DNA from: JAYPAN01 sp038123715
Lineage (GTDB): Bacteria; Pseudomonadota; Alphaproteobacteria; RS24
DNA length: 23,400 nt
Direction of reading: 5' to 3'
Assembly: GCA_038123715.1 (NCBI GenBank)
Contig: JAYPAN010000025.1
Span: 1 to 23,400 of the forward strand
The notes under the pieces were generated by a model, which did not search any database, had not been told where the DNA came from, and saw only the letters and a list, made by a program, of their open reading frames with translations. Below are positions 20,671 to 23,400 of this stretch, piece by piece. The translations under genes were made by a program, and so were the position numbers. The stretch's first letter is position 1; each line of letters opens with the position of its first letter.

Positions 20671-22350
20671 ATGGAAAAACTGAAACAAATGAGCCTGCGG
20701 GCGCAAATTTTTTCCGTCCTCGCGGTCGTGCTTATTGGTGCGCTGGGCATGGCCTATGCCAATCGAGCCGAGCTTATCATTAAAGTTATGGGCATTGCCA
20801 TGCGCGCCGCCGAGCCGACCGCGCCGTATCGCGAGATTGAATGGCAAACCGGTGTCTGGCAGGGCAAGGGCGCGCAGCCGCCCAATGTGATTGTGATTTT
20901 GACCGATGATATGGGTTTTAACGATGTCAGCTTTCACGGCGGCGGGCTGATTGAAACCCCGCATATTGACCGTCTGGCACAAGAAGGCGTGCGCTTTGCC
21001 AATGGCTATGCTGGCAGCGCGGTTTGCGCGCCCTCGCGCGCCATGCTGCTGACCGGTCGCTATTCTACCCGTTTCGGTTTTGAATTTACCCCAGCACCGG
21101 ATCAGTTTACTCCAATTTTGAAGCAATTAACGACCATTGATCCGGCACCGCGCACGATTAAATTCAGGCAGTTTTCGGATGCAGAAACCTCAAAACAGGC
21201 CGCGCTGCCCTATAATGAGCGCGGCTTGCCAACGCAGGAAATAACGCTGGCTGACGAATTGCAAGAGGCCGGTTATCACACTGTCCATATCGGCAAATGG
21301 CATTTGGGGCGCAATCCGCAATTTATGCCCAACGCAAGAGGTTTTGACGAAAGCCTGATTATGGCCAGCGGTCTTTATTTGCCGGTCGATGCGCCCAATG
21401 TCGTCAATGCGCGCAATGATTTTGCGATTTTGGACAGGGTGCAATGGGAAGTGCTGACCTATGCGGCCGCTTTCAATGGCAGCGAACGCTTTGAACCCAA
21501 AGGCTATCTGACCGATTACTATACCGATGAAGCGGTCAAGGCGATTGCGGCCAATAAGGACAGGCCGTTCTTCCTCTATCTGGCGCATTGGGGGATTCAC
21601 ACGCCCTTACAGGCCACAAGGGAAGATTATGACGCGGTGGGCGATAATTTCCCCAATCACCGCACACGGGTCTATGCGGCCATGATACGCGCTGTTGACC
21701 GCAGTGTCGGGCGGGTGATGCAGGCGCTCAAAGATAATGGTCTGGACGATAATACGCTGGTGATTTTCACCAGCGACAATGGCGGTGCCAATTATATCGG
21801 CCTGCCTGATATCAACAAACCCTATCGCGGCTGGAAACTGAGCCTGTTTGAGGGCGGCACGCATGTGCCTTATGTCATGCGCTGGCCCGGCAAATTACCG
21901 GCAGGTGGCACTTTTCAGCCTATGGTGTCGCATCTCGACATTATGCCGACCGCCTTGGGCGCTGCCGACCGCACACCAAGCGCCGACATGATTGACGGGG
22001 TTAATTTGCTGCCCTATTTGACCGGCGAAAAAACCGGTCGCCCGCGCGATACACTTGTTTTCCGCGAAGGCGACTATCAGGCGATTATTTCAAATGGCTG
22101 GAAATTGCAGCGCGCCGAGGCGCCTGTCAAATATCGTTTGTTCCATCTTGCCGAAGACCCGACCGAGCAGAATGATGTCAGCGCGACACAGGCTGACAAG
22201 CTGGCCGAATTGGTCGCCTTGCTGGATGCCCATAACAGCCAGCAAGTCGAACCATTATGGCCGTCAGGAGTCGATTGGCCGATATGGATTGACAAATCCA
22301 TGGCCGACAATCCGACATTGGATGATGATTTTATCTGGTGGCCGAACTAG
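20671..22350 (+). CDS. Exported Cys-type sulfatase
   Basis: This type I sulfatase of 559 residues hydrolyses sulfate esters with a formylglycine made from a cysteine. A hydrophobic segment (about 13-30) ending in AYA looks like a Sec signal peptide or anchor, so it should act in the periplasm. Metal and catalytic residues are present: ILTDDMGFND (Asp79, Asp80), the modification site CAPSRAMLLTGR (Cys119), HIGKWHLG (Lys209, His211), HWGIHTP, and FTSDNGG. A C-terminal RLFHLAEDPTEQND element is typical. GGGGAG six bases upstream supports ATG 20671. The substrate cannot be told, and no formylglycine-generating enzyme gene is in the window. It is followed 36 bases later by a membrane-anchored six-Cys protein, probably in the same unit. 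Confidence 0.92.
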   Translation: MEKLKQMSLRAQIFSVLAVVLIGALGMAYANRAELIIKVMGIAMRAAEPTAPYREIEWQTGVWQGKGAQPPNVIVILTDDMGFNDVSFHGGGLIETPHIDRLAQEGVRFANGYAGSAVCAPSRAMLLTGRYSTRFGFEFTPAPDQFTPILKQLTTIDPAPRTIKFRQFSDAETSKQAALPYNERGLPTQEITLADELQEAGYHTVHIGKWHLGRNPQFMPNARGFDESLIMASGLYLPVDAPNVVNARNDFAILDRVQWEVLTYAAAFNGSERFEPKGYLTDYYTDEAVKAIAANKDRPFFLYLAHWGIHTPLQATREDYDAVGDNFPNHRTRVYAAMIRAVDRSVGRVMQALKDNGLDDNTLVIFTSDNGGANYIGLPDINKPYRGWKLSLFEGGTHVPYVMRWPGKLPAGGTFQPMVSHLDIMPTALGAADRTPSADMIDGVNLLPYLTGEKTGRPRDTLVFREGDYQAIISNGWKLQRAEAPVKYRLFHLAEDPTEQNDVSATQADKLAELVALLDAHNSQQVEPLWPSGVDWPIWIDKSMADNPTLDDDFIWWPN

Positions 22351-22386
22351 GCCGACATCTATGATGCGTATCGGGAGCAGACGCGA

Positions 22387-23088
22387 ATGAAAAAAATCCT
22401 TCTTGGCAGCCTTTTGGGAAGCCTTGGTGTGATAGCGGGGATTATTGTCTTTGCTGTCTGGCTGGCTTTTTTTTCCGCACGCCCGCCCTTGACCACTGAC
22501 CCGGCGACGCTGGCCGGTGATGGCAGCACGCTGGATTACTGCCAATTGCCGGAACTGAACGGCACAGGCAAACAGGCGAAAGATATTGCCAAGGGCAATA
22601 CACCGGGGGCATGTCGCTATGCCCATTTCCCCCTGCCTATTCTGGCCGATTGCACCGAGCCGTTAAGCGCAGGCGCGGATGATATTCGCGGGCTTTGGCG
22701 CAGTGTTGCCGGCAAGCGCATCGGCCATATCGAGCGCGTTGAACAATGCGGCAGCCGCGTTGTGATAACGACAAAAGGTATCATTCACGATTCCGGGCCA
22801 AACAGCACGGCGGGCATAAACACGGATGATACGGAAGGGCAGGTCGTGTTCAAAATCGGTGACCGCGAATTCTGCCCGCGTTCCTCGGCCTCAATGACTT
22901 GGGATGACGGCATATTGAATTTTCATGTCTTTGGCTGGGGGCCGCTTGTTGTGCGACGCTATCGGGAGGGCGAGCAATTAGTTTGGGAATATGCCGATGG
23001 CGGCGTCACCCGCATGGAGCGTATATGCACACTGCCCGACGACCAGAAAATCCCGAAGCCGCGCGGGCCGCAAATCCAGCTTTTCTAA
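22387..23088 (+). CDS. Membrane-anchored six-cysteine protein, possibly lipocalin-like
   Basis: I do not recognise this 233-residue protein. An N-terminal hydrophobic segment (residues about 5-29) without a clear cleavage site suggests an inner-membrane anchor with the rest in the periplasm. There are six cysteines, all after the membrane segment (52, 76, 89, 121, 163, 214), consistent with three disulfide bonds. The second half (about 100-215) reads as alternating beta strands (GLWRSVAGKRIGHIERVEQCGSRVVITTKG, then LVVRRYREGEQLVWEYADGGVTRMERIC), which resembles a lipocalin-like barrel. That is a pattern-based inference. A GGGAG site about 10 bases upstream supports ATG 22387. It follows the sulfatase gene by 36 bases and may assist it or bind the same substrate. 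Its stop codon overlaps that of the next gene. Confidence 0.85.
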   Translation: MKKILLGSLLGSLGVIAGIIVFAVWLAFFSARPPLTTDPATLAGDGSTLDYCQLPELNGTGKQAKDIAKGNTPGACRYAHFPLPILADCTEPLSAGADDIRGLWRSVAGKRIGHIERVEQCGSRVVITTKGIIHDSGPNSTAGINTDDTEGQVVFKIGDREFCPRSSASMTWDDGILNFHVFGWGPLVVRRYREGEQLVWEYADGGVTRMERICTLPDDQKIPKPRGPQIQLF

Positions 23089-23400
23089 TTATCGAGGATT
23101 TCACCAATCCACGGCAAATGCTCTCGCCCGACAAACATCTGACCCTGCACAATATAGCCGGGCGTATCAACGACACCGGCTTCCTCCGCCTTATCCAGCG
23201 CAGCTTCAAGGCTGGCACGGGCAGTTGATAAATCGCCAGAATGCACAGCACCTGATTGCCGCAATAAATCTTGCACAATGCCCGCATCATCTAGGTCTGC
23301 ATTATCTGTCCAATAAGCCGCAAAACAGGCAGCAATATAGGGCAAACGGTCACCCTCTATTTCTGCCAGCGCGCCCAACGCCAAATCCGTGCCAATGCGG
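23085..23400 (-). CDS. DsbA-fold 2-hydroxychromene-2-carboxylate isomerase-like protein (partial)
   Basis: This is the C-terminal 104 residues of a gene that continues past the window end; the open frame has no start here (the codon at 23384 is an internal Leu TTG). The all-helical insert (YIAACFAAYWTDNADLDDAG, DLLRQSG) followed by a thioredoxin-fold ending GVVDTPGYIVQGQMFVGREHLPWI matches the HCCA isomerase/DsbA FrnE-type group, where the cis-Pro precedes a strand with a G-x-x-x-F-x-G-x-x-x-L pattern. Members use glutathione as cofactor in aromatic degradation or act as GST-kappa-like proteins; the actual substrate is unknown. The stop (TAG, 23087-23085) overlaps the TAA of the six-Cys gene on the plus strand (CTAA). 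Confidence 0.82.
   Translation of the reverse strand, partial: RIGTDLALGALAEIEGDRLPYIAACFAAYWTDNADLDDAGIVQDLLRQSGAVHSGDLSTARASLEAALDKAEEAGVVDTPGYIVQGQMFVGREHLPWIGEILDN

Overview
The window is a gene-dense, moderately GC-rich stretch of bacterial chromosome with housekeeping content. It looks alphaproteobacterial. LepA, PheS, PheT and IF-3 read like alphaproteobacterial versions, a GST-fold protein resembles the alphaproteobacterial division factor FzlA, and an NDUFA9-like protein, UppP, the FzlA-like protein, QueG and a short-chain dehydrogenase-like protein sit together in an arrangement I recall from this class. Genus cannot be told from sequence alone. A run of 100 N shows that the source is a draft scaffold. 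I see no phage, insertion sequence or CRISPR array.

Layout. (1) 103-4659, minus: a likely single unit, MarR-type regulator > OmpR-type response regulator > EnvZ-type kinase > lepA. It ends in a hairpin-plus-T-tract terminator that begins inside the lepA stop codon. (2) 4740-6338, plus: ilvE, divergent from the MarR gene across a perfect inverted repeat, then a METTL7/TMT1-like methyltransferase. (3) 6352-10487, minus: rpmI-rplT-pheS-pheT, with a recognisable promoter and a structured leader. (4) 10632-11591, plus: a glycerophosphodiester phosphodiesterase gene lying between infC and rpmI on the opposite strand. (5) 11602-13821, minus: a GT4 glycosyltransferase, a small protein resembling part of a GT9 enzyme, and infC. 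infC appears to start at ATA behind a leader with competing hairpins. (6) 13976-14749, plus: an ABHD10-like serine hydrolase. (7) 14746-17624, minus: fzlA-like, queG and a dehydrogenase/epimerase gene cut by the N gap. The gap is flanked by an exact 55-bp duplication, so the gene is probably intact in the organism. (8) 17719-18516, plus: uppP, convergent with an NDUFA9-like gene (minus). (9) 19669-19755, plus: tRNA-Leu(CAG). (10) 19787-20491, minus: a pirin. (11) 20671-23088, plus: an exported sulfatase and a membrane-anchored six-cysteine protein. (12) 23085-23400, minus: the C-terminal part of a DsbA-fold isomerase that runs off the window.

How the parts fit. Most of the window serves translation (LepA, IF-3, L35, L20, PheST, QueG, tRNA-Leu) and the envelope or division (UppP, FzlA-like, GT4, GdpD, two-component system). 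The least described parts are the sulfatase/six-cysteine pair, the MarR-RR-HK cassette with its putative operator, and the infC leader. No stretch over 300 bases lacks a gene. The longest spacers (about 120-180 bases, at 10503-10631, 13822-13975, 19513-19668 and 20492-20670) hold the promoters, leaders and repeats listed; beyond these I see nothing in them. All identifications come from reading motifs and recalled family resemblance, with no database search.
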